Source of the DNA: Zingiber officinale
Lineage: Eukaryota > Streptophyta > Magnoliopsida > Zingiberales > Zingiberaceae
Direction of reading: 5' to 3'
NCBI RefSeq assembly: GCF_018446385.1
Contig: NC_055998.1
Span: 75,386,744 to 75,450,743 of the forward strand
DNA: 64,000 nucleotides
Shown here: in pieces, positions 32,501-45,001 of the stretch
Layout of the letters: each line of letters starts with the position of its first letter
Numbering within the stretch: the first letter of the stretch is position 1
The notes under the pieces: model-generated
The model's database searches: none
Seen by the model: only the letters and a program-made list of their open reading frames with translations
What the model was told of the DNA's origin: nothing
Made by a program: the position numbers and the translations under genes

Positions 32501-32660
32501 CTAAAGATGGCAGCAACTAGGGTTGGCAACACACGGAGGACAGTGATGGAAAAAGCCATAATAGTTGGAAAAATTATTTTTCCATATTTATTACTTTTAT
32601 TTGCTGTGATGTGTGTGTGCATGATAAAATCCTCATCTTAAATAACTAAGTGGGAGAAGG
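29591..32660 (+). mobile_element. Copia-like LTR of about 2.4 kb with a short non-coding interior
   Basis: It starts TGTTAGAGTGTATAC directly after Gypsy RNase H sequence. Near 32,065 it is followed by CGGTATCAGAGC, an initiator Met tRNA primer site, so 29,591 to about 32,060 is a 5' LTR. About 600 bp of interior with no coding sequence follows, and a purine tract AAGTGGGAGAAGG at about 32,648. This looks like a non-autonomous (LARD/TRIM-type) element. No matching 3' LTR follows, so the element is incomplete. The LTR repeats GGTGGCCGACC words around 30,545-30,650. Confidence 0.6.
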
Positions 32661-32803
32661 ATTAGTAAATAAATTTCACGATCTCTATTACTGGTTTATA
32701 AGTGATGCAAATAAACTTGTGTGTTGGCTCTGAGTGCCTTCCTCCATAACGGATGAGAAGAATATTTTTATAATTTCAGGTAATTCACCCCCTCTTGCCG
32801 GCC
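32661..32803. other. Junction sequence resembling another LTR end
   Basis: It ends TTCACCCCCTCTTGCCGG, a word typical of the 3' ends of the other LTRs here. The owner element could not be assigned. Confidence 0.35.
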
Positions 32804-32924
32804 GCAAGGGACCAATAGGTTTTGATGTGATCAACCAAGTCAAGTTAGATCCTGTTATGTTTGATGTCTTATGTCTAAATATACATGAACTTAGGAACAC
32901 AGGAAGTCGAGTGGAAGATGTGGT

Positions 32925-34207
32925 TGTTGGGATCTTCGGATGGCTAGAGAGGGGGGGTGTGAATAGCCTCCTCTAAAAGCTTAAAGAATTTCTTTCTACA
33001 AATCGTTAGCGCAGCGGAAATATGCAAACGAAAAGATAATACAAGAAAAAGAGACAAACACCACTAACACCAGTATGTACGAGGTTCGGGAATAACTTGC
33101 CCCTACTCCTCGGCGTGTCCGTAAAGTGGACGATCCCTTGATCTTTCGGTAGATCACACCCTGGATAGATTCCGGCTAAAGTTTTCCTCCTTCTCGGTGG
33201 AGTAACCTCTCCACAAAGTCTCCGAAGATATGTAAATAAAGCACAAGACTTACAATGATCAGTGGCTAAAGAGAATGAAGAATATGCTCACAGCCACGCG
33301 AAGACGACAGTGAAAGCAGAGCGCAAGAAGGAAGCAGCTTCTCAGCCAAGAGCTCAAAGCTTAGCACACTCGCTTGATCGACAGAGAGTTTTTCTTTCTT
33401 AGTACCTTCTTAGAAAAATCTCTTAATCGCAGCCAGATCGCAGCCAGATTGCAGCCAGTAAACGTTAATGCTCCAATTGCACCATTTGCAGCGAAACACA
33501 GTAGAAAGAACACTTTGTCTTATTCTTCTGATGGAGCTTAATTTGAATTTAAGCATTGACATGATACCTGCAACCTGCAAATTAAAAAGCTCACCGCAGA
33601 TGGTTAAATCAGACGAATCAGAAGTTGTAGAGAAACAGCAGAAACTACAGACATTATTGTGGATCGGTCAAGAAACCGATCCACAGCCTTTTTGGACCGA
33701 TCAGGCCATAGCCTGATCAGTTCAGGAAGGCTCTGATCGATTTGTGGACTGATCAGACTATAGGTGGATCGGTCAACAGACTGATCCAATGCCTATGTAG
33801 GTTTAGAGTTTCCTAGCCCTAAACCCTAAAGCCTTCCTGGTCTAGCGAACGAGCTACCGAGCCCTCTCTGACCTAGTCCGGAGAACGAGCTGCCGAGCCC
33901 TCTCCGATTTCATCCGGTCCAGAGAACAAGCTACCGAGCCCTCTCTGACCTAGTCCGGAGAACGAGCTATCGAGCCCTCTCCGACTTCGTCCGGTCCAGA
34001 GAACGAGCTATCGAGCCCTTTCTGACATAGTCCGGAGAACGAGCTACCGAGCCCTCTCCGACTTCGTGTGCCAAGTTTCCATACTTGGACTTTTCCCTTT
34101 CACCTGATCAACCTTGATCAGTACTCAATCTGAGTTTAATTAATATCTGATACAAACTTAAATCAGTGTCAACATCAAAACAACAGCTAGGTCAGACTGT
34201 ATCAACA
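32925..34207 (-). mobile_element. Solo LTR of a fourth family (minus orientation) inside the SIRE-like 5' LTR
   Basis: It is bounded by TGTTGGGATC and GTATCAACA, with GTGGT on both sides (32,920-32,924 and 34,208-34,212). It has the reverse-oriented LTR 3' block near its left end (GGGGGGTGTGAATAGCC). GGATCGGTC...GACCGATCC palindromes lie at 33,660-33,790. Confidence 0.87.
33835..34075. repeat. Tandem repeats of about 35 and 70 bp in the solo LTR
   Basis: GAACGAGCTACCGAGCCCTC recurs six times with slight change. It alternates with TCTGACCTAGTCCGG and TCCGACTTCGTCCGGTCCA. Confidence 0.9.
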
Positions 34208-37200
34208 GTGGTTAGCCAGAAAGATGGCACGAGAAGCGAGTCGATTGGTTTGGTGCATTCGAGAGATGAGGTGTTGCCGAAGAGTACACTAGTGGACAAG
34301 AAGGATGTACACGACCTTCAAGGGACGAGAAGCTGTGGAGGAAGTCTACTCGAAGAAGGTTGGAGTTGAGTTCAAGTGAGCTCAATTTTGGACGACCGGA
34401 GCATCACCTAAGCGAGTGGGATTGAAGTAGATCAACTTGGAGGTTAATCTTGAAGACCCAAGGCACCTCTATTGTGATTGAAGGCGCCTCGAGTGCTACT
34501 ATTGAAGCTACCAAGTAAAGGCACGTAGGTGCCTCCATGGTGTCTGAGGCACCTCAAATGAAAAGGTCTAAAGGTGCCTTAAGCAAGATCGAATGTGCCT
34601 TAAGCAAGATCAAATGTGCCTCAAGCAGAGGTGTCCCCAAAGACATTGAAGGTGCCTCTGTTCCCGCAGAGCCGTTAGTTAGCCGTTGGCTGACCGTTGA
34701 AGTGTGGATAATGTTTTATACACTTGGGAGCCGCTTTGGACCTCTTTGGAGGCATCTCCAAGTGATGAATATCAATGGCTACTTCATCCTAGGAGGCTAT
34801 AAAAAGCCCTCTGGTACTAGGAATTAATCAACAACTCTTGTATTCACTTTCTTAGTCTTTTCTAAGGTTTAGAATTATGTAAGAGGCTACTCTACCTTCA
34901 ACGAAGGAGTACTATTAGTGAGCTTTTCAACCTCCTTGGATTAACAACCATCTAAGTTGTAACTAAGTAATTCTTTTGTCTCTTTTTATTTTAAGAGTTA
35001 TTATTTTTATCTAACTAACTGTGTATCCTTGCGTAAGTTCAATAGCAAGAGATTTTCTCTAACTGATTGTAGGGCTATTCACCCCCTCTCGTTGACCTAA
35101 CGTGTGAACCAACAATTAGTATCAGAGTCCAACTGCTTCAAAAGAACTAGTAGCTTACTAAAGCAAGAAGACAATGGTTGGACCAAGCATCTATTCACCA
35201 AAGTTCAAGGGGGAGTTCACACTCTAGAAACATCTGATGGAGGTATTGTTCAAAATCAAATTTGAAATTCTTTTAATAATTAAATATGATTTTGTAGTAC
35301 TCAAAGACCAACATGGAGAAGAAAAGGAAGAACACTTGTGGAATAAGATAAGAAGGAGCAGAATGACTTCGTCGCAAATGGGAGAGCTGAATACCATATG
35401 CTAAGCGTTCTTCCACCCCAAGAAGTTAGTCGGATTGGGAGCTACGACTGACACTGGGAGAAATTCCTAGAGTTGCATGAAGGTATCTCTGAAGCTAAGC
35501 TTATAAAATGGGTCATAATCTAGAATCAACTGATAAACCTCTGACTGAAAGAAGGAGAGACGATTGCTCAACTGCACACTAAACTGAAGGAACTGATCAT
35601 CAGACTTACAAATCCCAGAGAAATAGTAATGAATAGAGATTCATTAAGGTATGCTCTTAATGCTTTCCCGAGAACCTCGGATTAGACATCGATAATTGAC
35701 TCCTACTACATCTCGAAAGATCTATAGGTAAGTACATTAGAAAGTTTATTTTCTACATTAGAACTTCACGAATGTGGATGTATAGGACTAAGAAAGAAGC
35801 TGAGTCAGAACATCACCCTAATGGCAAAATGGGATAAACCAGACTCTGAAGCTTCTCTTGACGAAGACGGAGAAGCTTTTCTGGTAAGAAAGTTTTTAAA
35901 ATTGTGAAGATCTGACAATTTTGATGAGAGACAGGCAATAAAATCTCTTTGGAGTAAGAAGAAAGTTCCGTGCTACAATTGTCAAGAAGATGGGCATATC
36001 AAAGATAACTGTCCGAAGCTGAAAAGTAAAGGAAGGGACAAAGGGTCAAGCAGATTCAAGCATAAAAACCTAAAAGTAATGTGGGACAAGTCCTCATTAG
36101 AATCCAAGCTAGAAGAATACGCTGGGTTAGCACTAATGGCGGATCACCATGAAGACATCGAAAGCTCATCCGAAATGAGCATCGATGAAGGGGGAGATAT
36201 GTTAGAAGAAAACAATGATGAAGGAGAAGCAACAAACTACGAGAATCATTTTCAGATGATTCCCATCTAAGCTCACTACATGTTTCACATTGAATTTTTT
36301 CTTTGTCCAACCTCCAGTACAAAGTGCAATCATTAGGGCAAGCATCAATCTTTTCATAACCAAGTCCTATTTGCTTCATCAATTTCTCTGTTTCATAGTA
36401 TGACTTAGGCAAATCATCCATTGCATTAGGAAATGCTTCTCTCAACAAATCTAAAAGCATATCAAAAAATCTTATTTTTAATTTTTCCTAGACACTTTAA
36501 GTGAAGCAAACAAATCATGAATGCAAGTTTTGAGAATTTCTTGCGTCCTGGATATAATTCTTTTTGTGAATCATCAATCAATTTATAGAATTTCTTAGCC
36601 TCTCCAGTTGGAATCTCCTTATATTTTCAAATTCTGATGTGCTAATTATATTATTATTGTGCTCTGAGATCCCAAATGCCTCGTAAACTAAACCTTGTAT
36701 ATCATCTGCATAGTTTCTAGATGGAATAGAAGTAGAGTTTGTAGATGTATTATATGTTATCTCTCCATGAGCTACCTAGTGAGTATAACCTTTGATAAAT
36801 TCATCAACCATCAAATGATGAAAGGCAACCTCTCTTGAAACAAATATACTAATCTTATACTGTATACAAGGACATAAAATCATTCCATTTATATTTGCAT
36901 TAGAAAAAGCAAAATGTAAGAAACTTTGAACATTATTTCTATACTATTCAAAAATTCAATTTATCAATAACATTGATAATTAAAAAAACACTTATTAAAA
37001 TCAATTTAATATTATGATAGATTGTTTAATTTTTTAAATGCATGTATACTAAATTTAACACTCATAAAAAGAACTGTGCCTTAGGTAAAATTCAAGTATA
37101 ATAATAATTGTAGGCTACAAATATAGTTTAAACAAAATTTAAAGAGACATGGGACAAATCTTTACAAATCAAGAATGAAATATCATGAGCTAAGATCTCA

Positions 37201-37688
37201 ACTCTTATTAACAAGATTTCCAATTGACAAATAAAATTTCACAAGGTAGAGAACTCAAGATATAAAGAAATCTTAACAGCACAAGGACTCAAGAGGATAC
37301 AACAATCTATGGTATCTCATAATTTATCTCACGGAAGAAAAATCAACAGTATACAAAAATGAAACGTAACAAGGAACGGCCTTTAAAGCTTCAAGTTTCT
37401 TAGACCAAAACTTCTATCGTATGCTTCCTTTAGTCTCTTTTGTCTCTACTGTTCCTATAATTGAGGATGTTTTAAGGTTCTCAAAATTCCCTAATGTTTG
37501 TTATTAATGATAAGAAGAATGACTTAGTTAATTACAGTAAAGTGGTAGAAAACTAATTATTTTTTTTAAAAAGAAATATATATAATTGAATTAAGAGGAG
37601 CGCAAGAACAGAATGATGACTCAATTTTTCTAAGGAAAATATCACTTTGTACCTAATTTGAGATTATGCTTTTCATCATGAAGTCTTA

Positions 37689-37913
37689 GGAGGTGTTTGG
37701 TTGATAGATTTGGGAATGAAGGAATGGAATGATAGTAAAAGATAGTGTTTGAATTGTGGGTTTGGAAATGACAATTTGAGAATGATTACTAGATTTATTG
37801 GAATCAACCAAACCCATATAACTAGGTGAGTTTTATTTTGATTCTCATTCTCATTTTACTTTACTATCAAATTCATACCCATAGTCATTCTCATCATTTA
37901 ACCAAACACCACC
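37689..37913. mobile_element. Tourist/PIF-Harbinger MITE
   Basis: The 225-bp element has ends GGAGGTGTTTGGTT and (reverse complement) GGTGGTGTTTGGTT. It is flanked by TTA on both sides (37,686-37,688 and 37,914-37,916), the classic PIF/Harbinger target. The interior halves are partly complementary. Confidence 0.9.
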
Positions 37914-38009
37914 TTAGTAATTCTTTACTAGTGATAACAAGCTTGGCTTTGGAGAACCTCAAGAATGTTATCATAAATATCATTTATTCCTTAGTAATGT
38001 TGTTGCAGT

Positions 38010-38969
38010 CAGGGCCGACTCAAGGCATAAACCATTGGTAAATATTAAAAGTTTGGATATATATTAGTAATCTTGGCATAAAACAATCAAAATTAAGTTA
38101 TAATTTTAGTAATCTTGTTTTATACCATTCCTTAGTTTTAATATTAAAAGTTGACTCTTAATTTTTTATTTTTACTGATAAAAATTTAATTTAATAATCA
38201 AAATTAAGTTTGGTTAATAAATTAAAAATTCTTATTGGTTATACTTAATTGATATTTTTTTTATAAAATTACTTTTGAAAGTTAAAAGCATATTTAATAT
38301 TGTACTATTATTTCTCTCTATTATCATTTTTATACTATTATTATTGTGTCCTTCCTCTTTGACGAGTTATTATGCACAGTTTTTTTTAATAATTTACCGT
38401 CGATATTTATTAGCTAAATATTTTTGACTAAATAAATTTAATTGATAGTTTATTGAAGTTAAAATTGATAAAAAAATAACTTGGTTTACGAAGGTCCTGC
38501 AATATATAATCCTAGGGAAGGGTTTATTGTACACAGTGCCTATATCTACTACTTGAATCATTATATCTAGATTACACAATAATAATTTTTACCATTGCAT
38601 AAAGACTTTCCTTCATTGAAGTTAAAATTGATTGATATTTTCTTTAAAAATAGCAATTAAAATATATATTAATGGTATTACAATAATTTATTACTCATTG
38701 TCTAATTAGTTAACATAGATTATTATTTTTTTTAATTTTAATAATAAAGAAGTAAGGTTTGACATAGGATAAAGTTATTGTTGCATGACCTAATTGGTCA
38801 TTCCTTCCAATTGTATAAATAATCATTGACAATATAGAAACCGTTCTTTTAAATTTTACTAATAAAATAAAATATCTTTAATAATATTTTTAATATATAT
38901 TTTTTAAAAAATATTAAGGTTTTAATTTTTTTCCGGCCTAGGGCTTTAGGAATAGTTGAGATGACCCTA
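38010..38969. mobile_element. Non-autonomous hAT element, about 960 bp
   Basis: Its ends are CAGGGCCGACTCAA and (reverse complement) TAGGGTCATCTCAA. The flanks GTTGCAGT (38,002-38,009) and GTTGCAGG (38,970-38,977) match at 7 of 8 bases. It is AT-rich and encodes nothing. A diverged relative occupies about 51,115-52,395. Confidence 0.78.
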
Positions 38970-39090
38970 GTTGCAGGTTTGTTGAAGGTGACTTTGATAC
39001 CTATGTCTCTCAAATTAGGAAGCCACATGTGTGGGGAGATGAGCCTGAGTTGTTCACGGCATCACATGTTCTTCAACAAATACCTTTTTT

Positions 39091-39599
39091 TAGGGGTGTA
39101 AATGAGTCAAGCCGCTCGTGAGCTATTCAAAGCTCGATTCAATAAAAACTCGTTTGAGCTTGTTTAATGAGCCTCGTTAAAATAAACAAACCAAGCTTAA
39201 GTTTCACAATATTCGGCTCGTTAGCTCGTGAACATGTTCGTTAAGCTCATAAATTAACTTTTAAATAAAAGAATAATAGTTTTGATATTAAATTTACAGA
39301 TTTTATACTCTACTTATGAAAAACATAGACAAATATATTAAATTTATTTATTAGAATAAAAATATAAATTTTAACAAGAATATTATAATTTTTTTAAAAT
39401 ATATAACTTAATTTTTAATGAATATTTAAATTTATAATTTATATTTATTAAGCTCGTTTAGGCTCGATAAAATCTCGAATAATTAAGCTCGTGAGCCATG
39501 AATATATTCGTTAAATAAAGTTCGAGTTCGGCTCGATTATAAACGAGGCAAACTCAAACATCCAAAAGTTTGACTCGGCTCGGCTCGATTACACCTCTA
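39091..39599. mobile_element. Second hAT MITE of the GAGCTCG-rich family
   Basis: The left end TAGGGGTGTAAATGAGTCAA and right end CTCGATTACACCTCTA match the termini of the MITE at 20,198-20,720. The body again has AGCTCGTGAG and GGCTCG words at both sides around an AT-rich core. The flanks are T-runs, so the duplication cannot be read exactly. Confidence 0.82.
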
Positions 39600-40999
39600 T
39601 ATTTTTTTTACCATTTTGAATTTCACGGAGAATAAATGCTTGGGATGTTGGTAATGACTAGGAAACATGTTTTTAGCTGGGAAAAGTAAGGTTCATGGGT
39701 TCAATGAATCTTTGAATTAACTAATATATATCCTTTGAAATAAATTTAACTAGATCAGTATAGTTATGATTGTGAAGCTTGTTTATTAAACTAAGTTTTC
39801 TGCAACCAAAAATTAAGGTTTTTAGTAGGGATGAGGATACATGTAGAAAAAAGTAGGAACAAATATGTCCTCCATTTCGTTATCGAGGGAAATACTAGAA
39901 AATAGAGGCTCTATGTGCCTTTTCTTCTTCATTAAGTTTGAAGAAATTAATTCAAATAATGCTCTTTTATGTATTCCCGATCAAATTTATTTGACAATTA
40001 TCTTCCAAATCCAAAGAGACCATGCCATCATTTGATATGAATGCACAGTGGCCAATTTGAACATGGACATTTATGGCAGTAGTCTTAATGGTCAGACTAC
40101 TAAGAAGTTACTTTATTTTTCAGAATGCCAATTTGAACATGGACATTTACAAGTGTGCTTTTGGCCAAAAGAAAGAAGAAAAAAGTCAGATATATAGGTT
40201 TGAGCATGGAAATTCTTACATCGCAGTGGAGGTAGTGTTGTGGAGAAATCGTGGTGGAGACGCACAATGGAGGCCGGCGGCGACAAGGATGCGTGAGTGT
40301 GGGTGAGAGGAGCGACGATGGCAAGAGGAGCAACAACAGGGATGGATGAGGCTGGGTGAGAAGAGCGGCGATGACGATAGCAGATTAGGGAGGAGAAAGG
40401 GAGAGGAATGACGATAGGATGCGTGAGTGTGGGGTGAGAGGAGCGTGACAGTGAGAACAGATTAGGGAGAAGAAAAAGTTGGCATGAGCGATGGCACGCG
40501 ACGAGAGAGGGAGGAGAAATCGGACATGTACAGTGGGATAAAAAAAAGGATCGGCTAAGTTAAGTTGCGTGGAAAAAATAATGGCTTAAGCTAAGGTTAT
40601 TAGAATATTATATGATAACATTGATACAATTTGTCACCATAAATAGTTTCATATGATATTTTAATATTTAAAATAATTATTTTTGAAAGATGTCATTAAA
40701 ATTTATTTATAATAACATTTAAATTTAAATGTCATTAAGAAAGTACCATAATAGACCATATTTCTAATAGTTACATACACTCCTTATCTCTTGAAAAGTT
40801 ACTAGAAGTATGTATAGATTAAAAACCAAGTATGCACAATTAGAAATAGAAAATATTGAGTTAAAAATTGCCTTAGCAAAAGCATGTTTATTAGAATATT
40901 ATGATAAATTGAAAATTGAAAATGATAAACTAAAAGAGCAAATATAATTATTGAAAAATTGATGCATACTCTAATTTTTTATCAACTTCAAAATTTAGA

Positions 41000-42091
41000 A
41001 TTAATATAGGATTAAATTGATATTTTTAATATCACAAAGTCAAATTATAAAAGTAGCATAAAAAATATTCTAAAAATTTATCTTATTAATCAGAAGATAC
41101 AAACTTATATTAGACCCAAATCATGTTTAATTTGGTTTAATTAAATTTTATGGCCGCTATAATAGAAACTTAGTTTAATCTTGTTATAGTTTAGTAAAAT
41201 TAATTATCTCATATATCTAATGTAAAATAAAAATATTATCTACTCTTAGAATATTTTTGAAATTTTATATTTGTTATATTTGTTTTTAAATTTTTTCTTT
41301 CAAAAAAATGAGTTTTGAAGATTAAGCATGTGTAGAAAGTTTATTTTCAAACATATAATTTTTCTATAATCATAAGTTATGTTTTCTGTTAGAATAAAAA
41401 TTTTAAGAATTTTTCAAATATTATCAGATTTTTTTATGATTTTTTAATAACAAAATTTAATTTAAAATTTAAAATTTAAAATTTAAAATTATTTCAGAAA
41501 TTAATTTTGAAAATTTTAATTTTTCTAGAGATTTCCATTAGATTTTGAACGTTGAGAAAAATCAACAACACTTTTTGAGTTAAAAATCTATTTTTAAACA
41601 TTTAAATTCAAAAATATTTTTGTTTAAAAATAAGTATTCTAGTCAAAATAAAATAATTTTACCGTGAATATTTTTTCCTAATTCTACTTTTTCTGTTTGA
41701 CAATGACAAAAATTTTCAGCATTGTTCGAAGCTTGAAATAATTTGATTTTTTTTTTACTAAAACTGAGATTTAATTGATAAAAATTATTACTTTTGAAAA
41801 TTAATTTTGAGAAAAAATAATATTCCAGAAAACTCTATTTTAAGCCCCATGGAAAAATTCAAAATTTTTCTAAATATTCATATTTTTCCCCTCAGTTTTT
41901 TTATATGATTAAAGGAAGAGAAAATCTAGGGGGTTAAGTTAAGGGGAGGTTATGTTATGTTTGCATTATTACAATTTTTTTTCTTGAACTTAATAATTGT
42001 AATATTTTTTTACTTAATATTTCATATGTTTTTTTTTATTATTTGTTATCCTAACTTAATTTGGGTTGACGCGTATCAAAAAAGGAGAGAT
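41000..42091. other. AT-rich interior of the SIRE-like relic before its 3' LTR
   Basis: There is no coding sequence. It ends in the purine tract at about 42,078-42,090. Confidence 0.5.
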
Positions 42092-42550
42092 TGTAATTAC
42101 CTTGGATTTATTTTGATGTAGTCAACCAAGTCAAGTTAGATCCTATTATGTTTGATGCATTATGTCTAAGTGTGCAAGAATTTAGTGTTGGAGCAATCTA
42201 GTGACCCAAGGTTTTGATGTTTGGGCAAATGTTTAAGTTAGGTTTATTATTGTATTTGATATGCATTATGAGTGTGCAGGATACATGTACAACAAGTAAA
42301 GTCCAAGTGTGATCTTGGCAAAGGAGGAAAAGTTCAAGGATGAGTCTTGGCATGGCAGTGTAAGTCCAAACATATAGTCTTGGCAACATAAGTCCAAGTG
42401 TGACTTGACAATGGATGAAGTCCCAGAGGCACAACCTCTTAGCAAAGGAAGACCTGACAACAATGACAAGGTCGATGGAAGCTCTAGAAGGCAAGTCGTA
42501 AATGATGGGGAGGCATCCGAGTGATGCAAGGCTGATGGAGGAGGCTAGAA

Positions 42551-44647
42551 TGTAACGACCCGCCTCCTACTGACTAGGCTGCGAGGCCGGACCGTTACGT
42601 TATGCTGTGCTAAACTACTATTGCGGAAATCTGGATCTATTAAAATTTTACTAAGCTGATTACTGTACAATCTGAACTTAACATTCTAGGTGTACCTAGG
42701 AGTTGTACACATGCTATGGAAGAGAACCTATGCCTCTCGGATGACCTGCTAGCTGTAATCAGGCATTTCAATCGATCCATGGATCGATTGTCGGATCGAT
42801 CCAATGGATCTCCGAAACACCCTCGGATCGGTCACCGATCCATAAGCCGGTCTACCGATCCAGAGCTGATCCGATCCTCACGATCGGCGGCGACCGTCGG
42901 AGCCTCTCCGGATCGGTCACCGATCCAGACGCTAACTCTCGATCGGTACCGATCCAGGCACACTGTTCGACTCGATCAGACCGATCCGGTTCTGATTTCA
43001 CTCGAAACTCGATTTCAGACTTAAAACCTCACACAACAATTCTAAAATCAATTGGAATATATTCTAGCAACTATTAACCAACATTCTAACATAATTACTA
43101 ACAAACTAAATGAATCTCCCATGGTTTAAACATTCTAAGGTCTAAAAACTGCATGAAAGAAGAAATACTAAAAATTCAACTATTTAAGCTTGCTAAAACC
43201 CCTGAGGATCTTTTATTCCAGTTCCTGCCACACACACCATTACCTTTATCTGCAGTATAAGGAAAATAGAATCTGTAAGCTTAAAGCTTAGTAAGAAACC
43301 AACTACCTCACTAAAACATGCAACGATGCAAACATGCTTTTAAAGAATGCTATTTGAAAACATGTACTGGCATGACATACTATGGTTGCAAGCATAAACT
43401 GAAATAACTGAACATGTAAGCTGAAACATGGCATAGCAAACTAATCACATAGAACAATAATAGAGAACTAAGCTAACTGAAGCTAACCTGAAGCTGAAAT
43501 CAAACTCAACTAACATAACTGATTTTATGAGTTTTGAAAACTAATAGCATAATAAATCAAAATAATAATCATGTGCTGTTGGGCCCGGCAACTAACCCGG
43601 GTTTGCAAGTCCCGAATTTAGTAGGGTTTACTAGGTTATCTGAACCTAGGTGGAGTCCAACCCAATGGATATCTAAATAACGAAAGGTAAAATCAATATA
43701 GCTAAACTTCTAAATTCTTTGTTAGGTTATCAAGCTTGAGCTAGGTTGGTCAGACCAGGAGGCCCGTGGAGGCCCACCCATGGACCGTAGTCCCATATAA
43801 GCTAGAATAAACTGATTTAGATGCTTCTAATGCATTCAATTGACATTAAAATGCCTAATTTGTATTTTTACTTAACTAGCTATTTTATCGAACACTTAGT
43901 GTGCCCCCTCCTCTCTAGGAGACCACTTCTAGGCACCCGACAATGTCTAGAAACCCCATTGAAGAGGGATTACGTGTCCACCCATCTAGAAGTGCTCACT
44001 AAATCCCTAAACTGCGGAGGATCAATTTCACGCACGCCTCCGATAAAAGTCTGATATAGATAAACTAATGCGTAGAAACCCAAAGCGGAGCTACTTCACT
44101 GCGGAGAGGTTTTTACCGCTTACTAATTTCCTTACAATTCTATTCGCTAGAATTCCGCTGGAGACGATCTTCTCGCGTCTAAGCGTTCCCCTCGCGAAGG
44201 AGAGCGTCCTCGTGCCGGAGTTATCACCGGAAGATGTCCTTGGGGCCCTAGGGAGAGAACCCTAGGTCTTCCTTGTGGTTGGCGCCGAGAGAAGGAGAGA
44301 AGAAGGGGAGTCGGCGTGAGGTTAGGGTGAGGAGGAGAAAGTCACGAATAAAAATCTAATAACTCCTCTTCTAATTTCCTATTTATATTAAGTGGGTAAT
44401 TTCGGCCCAACTTAAACTTAAATATAAATGTTTCCCTTCTCTTTCAGCACGGCCCTGCTGGGTTCAACTGGTTACTAACATTATCCCTAAGCCATACGTC
44501 TCGGGTTCAATCCCCGCTTAGGCTATTTTGCTTTTCTAATTATTTTTGCTACTTCTACTACTCTAAAAATTCCGAAAAAATATCTAAAAATTCCAGAATA
44601 ATTATACTATATTTCTAAAATAGTTTTGAGAATTTTCGGGTGTTACA
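42551..44647 (-). mobile_element. Solo LTR of a Gypsy-like family (TGTAACGACC...GTTACA), first copy
   Basis: It is bounded by TGTAACGACCCG and CGGGTGTTACA, with TAGAA on both sides (42,546-42,550 and 44,648-44,652). The length, 2.1 kb, is usual for LTRs of large plant Gypsy elements of the Tekay/Del kind, which often begin TGTAACGACCC. The likely transcript leader reads on the minus strand. It contains GGATCGGTCACCGATCC palindromes (42,770-42,985) and a tRNA-like module. Confidence 0.82.
44447..44523 (+). other. tRNA-Lys-like module inside the LTR, copy 1
   Basis: GGCCCTGCTGGGTTCAACTGG...TATCCCTAAGCC...TCGGGTTCAATCCCCGC has the spacing of a tRNA: a D-arm-like A box, an anticodon-arm region, and a T arm with a B box. 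The arms do not pair well, so it is not expected to be a working tRNA gene. Confidence 0.45.
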
Positions 44648-45001
44648 TAGAAGGCTAGGTCTAGGTTGGTCGGGCGAGGATGAGTGCTGAGTGAATATAC
44701 TTGGGGGTTAAATCCTAGGAATAGGATTTTACTGTAGCGTTACTGTAGCAGTTGACTAGTATTTTCATCAGTCGACTGGTAGCCGACCGTTGGCTTGTAA
44801 TGGTCAAATTTCACTTAGGACCAATCGACTCGTGGTTGTACTAGTCGACTAGTGACGGGGAAAATAGTAGGTGTTTTCCTCTTGAGCTCTATTTAATAGA
44901 GCTCGGGGTGCTTGGCTAAGGTTGACGAAATAGATTTAGTTAAAGCCTATTAGAGTCTCTCAAACCTTCATGTGATCGGTGTACTTGTATTCAAGTGTTT
45001 G

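Larger units (their letters stand above)
32804..35114 (+). repeat. 5' LTR of the SIRE-like relic (contains a solo LTR)
   Basis: It shares with the 3' LTR the words CAACCAAGTCAAGTTAGATC, GGAAGTCGAGTGGAAGA and GAAGGTGCCTC, and the ending CCAACA. The left edge is uncertain by a few tens of bases. Palindromic AAGGCGCCTC/AGGCACCT words cluster at 34,450-34,660, and CCGTTGGCTGACCGTTG at 34,683. Confidence 0.75.
36260..40770 (-). mobile_element. CACTA (En/Spm) transposon relic with TNP2 N-terminal coding
   Basis: The minus strand encodes TNP2-type transposase pieces between about 36,905 and 36,255: MILCPC, FIKGYTHW, DDIQGLVYEAFG, KKFYKLIDDSQKELYPG, LLDLLREAFPNA, DLPKSYYETEKLMKQIGLGYEKIDACPNDC and CETCSELRW. 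This is the N-terminal third of the family, with stops and frame changes, so it is a pseudogene. The catalytic core is absent. The rest, to about 40,770, is AT-rich with a GC-rich G/A block (40,200-40,520) and short repeats. The right edge (TTTCTAATAGT) vaguely resembles a CACTA terminus. Both junctions are uncertain. Confidence 0.6.

Noticed and set aside
44447-44523. Functional tRNA gene
   Set aside because: The order of boxes is tRNA-like, but acceptor and anticodon stems do not pair, and the module is part of a repeated LTR.
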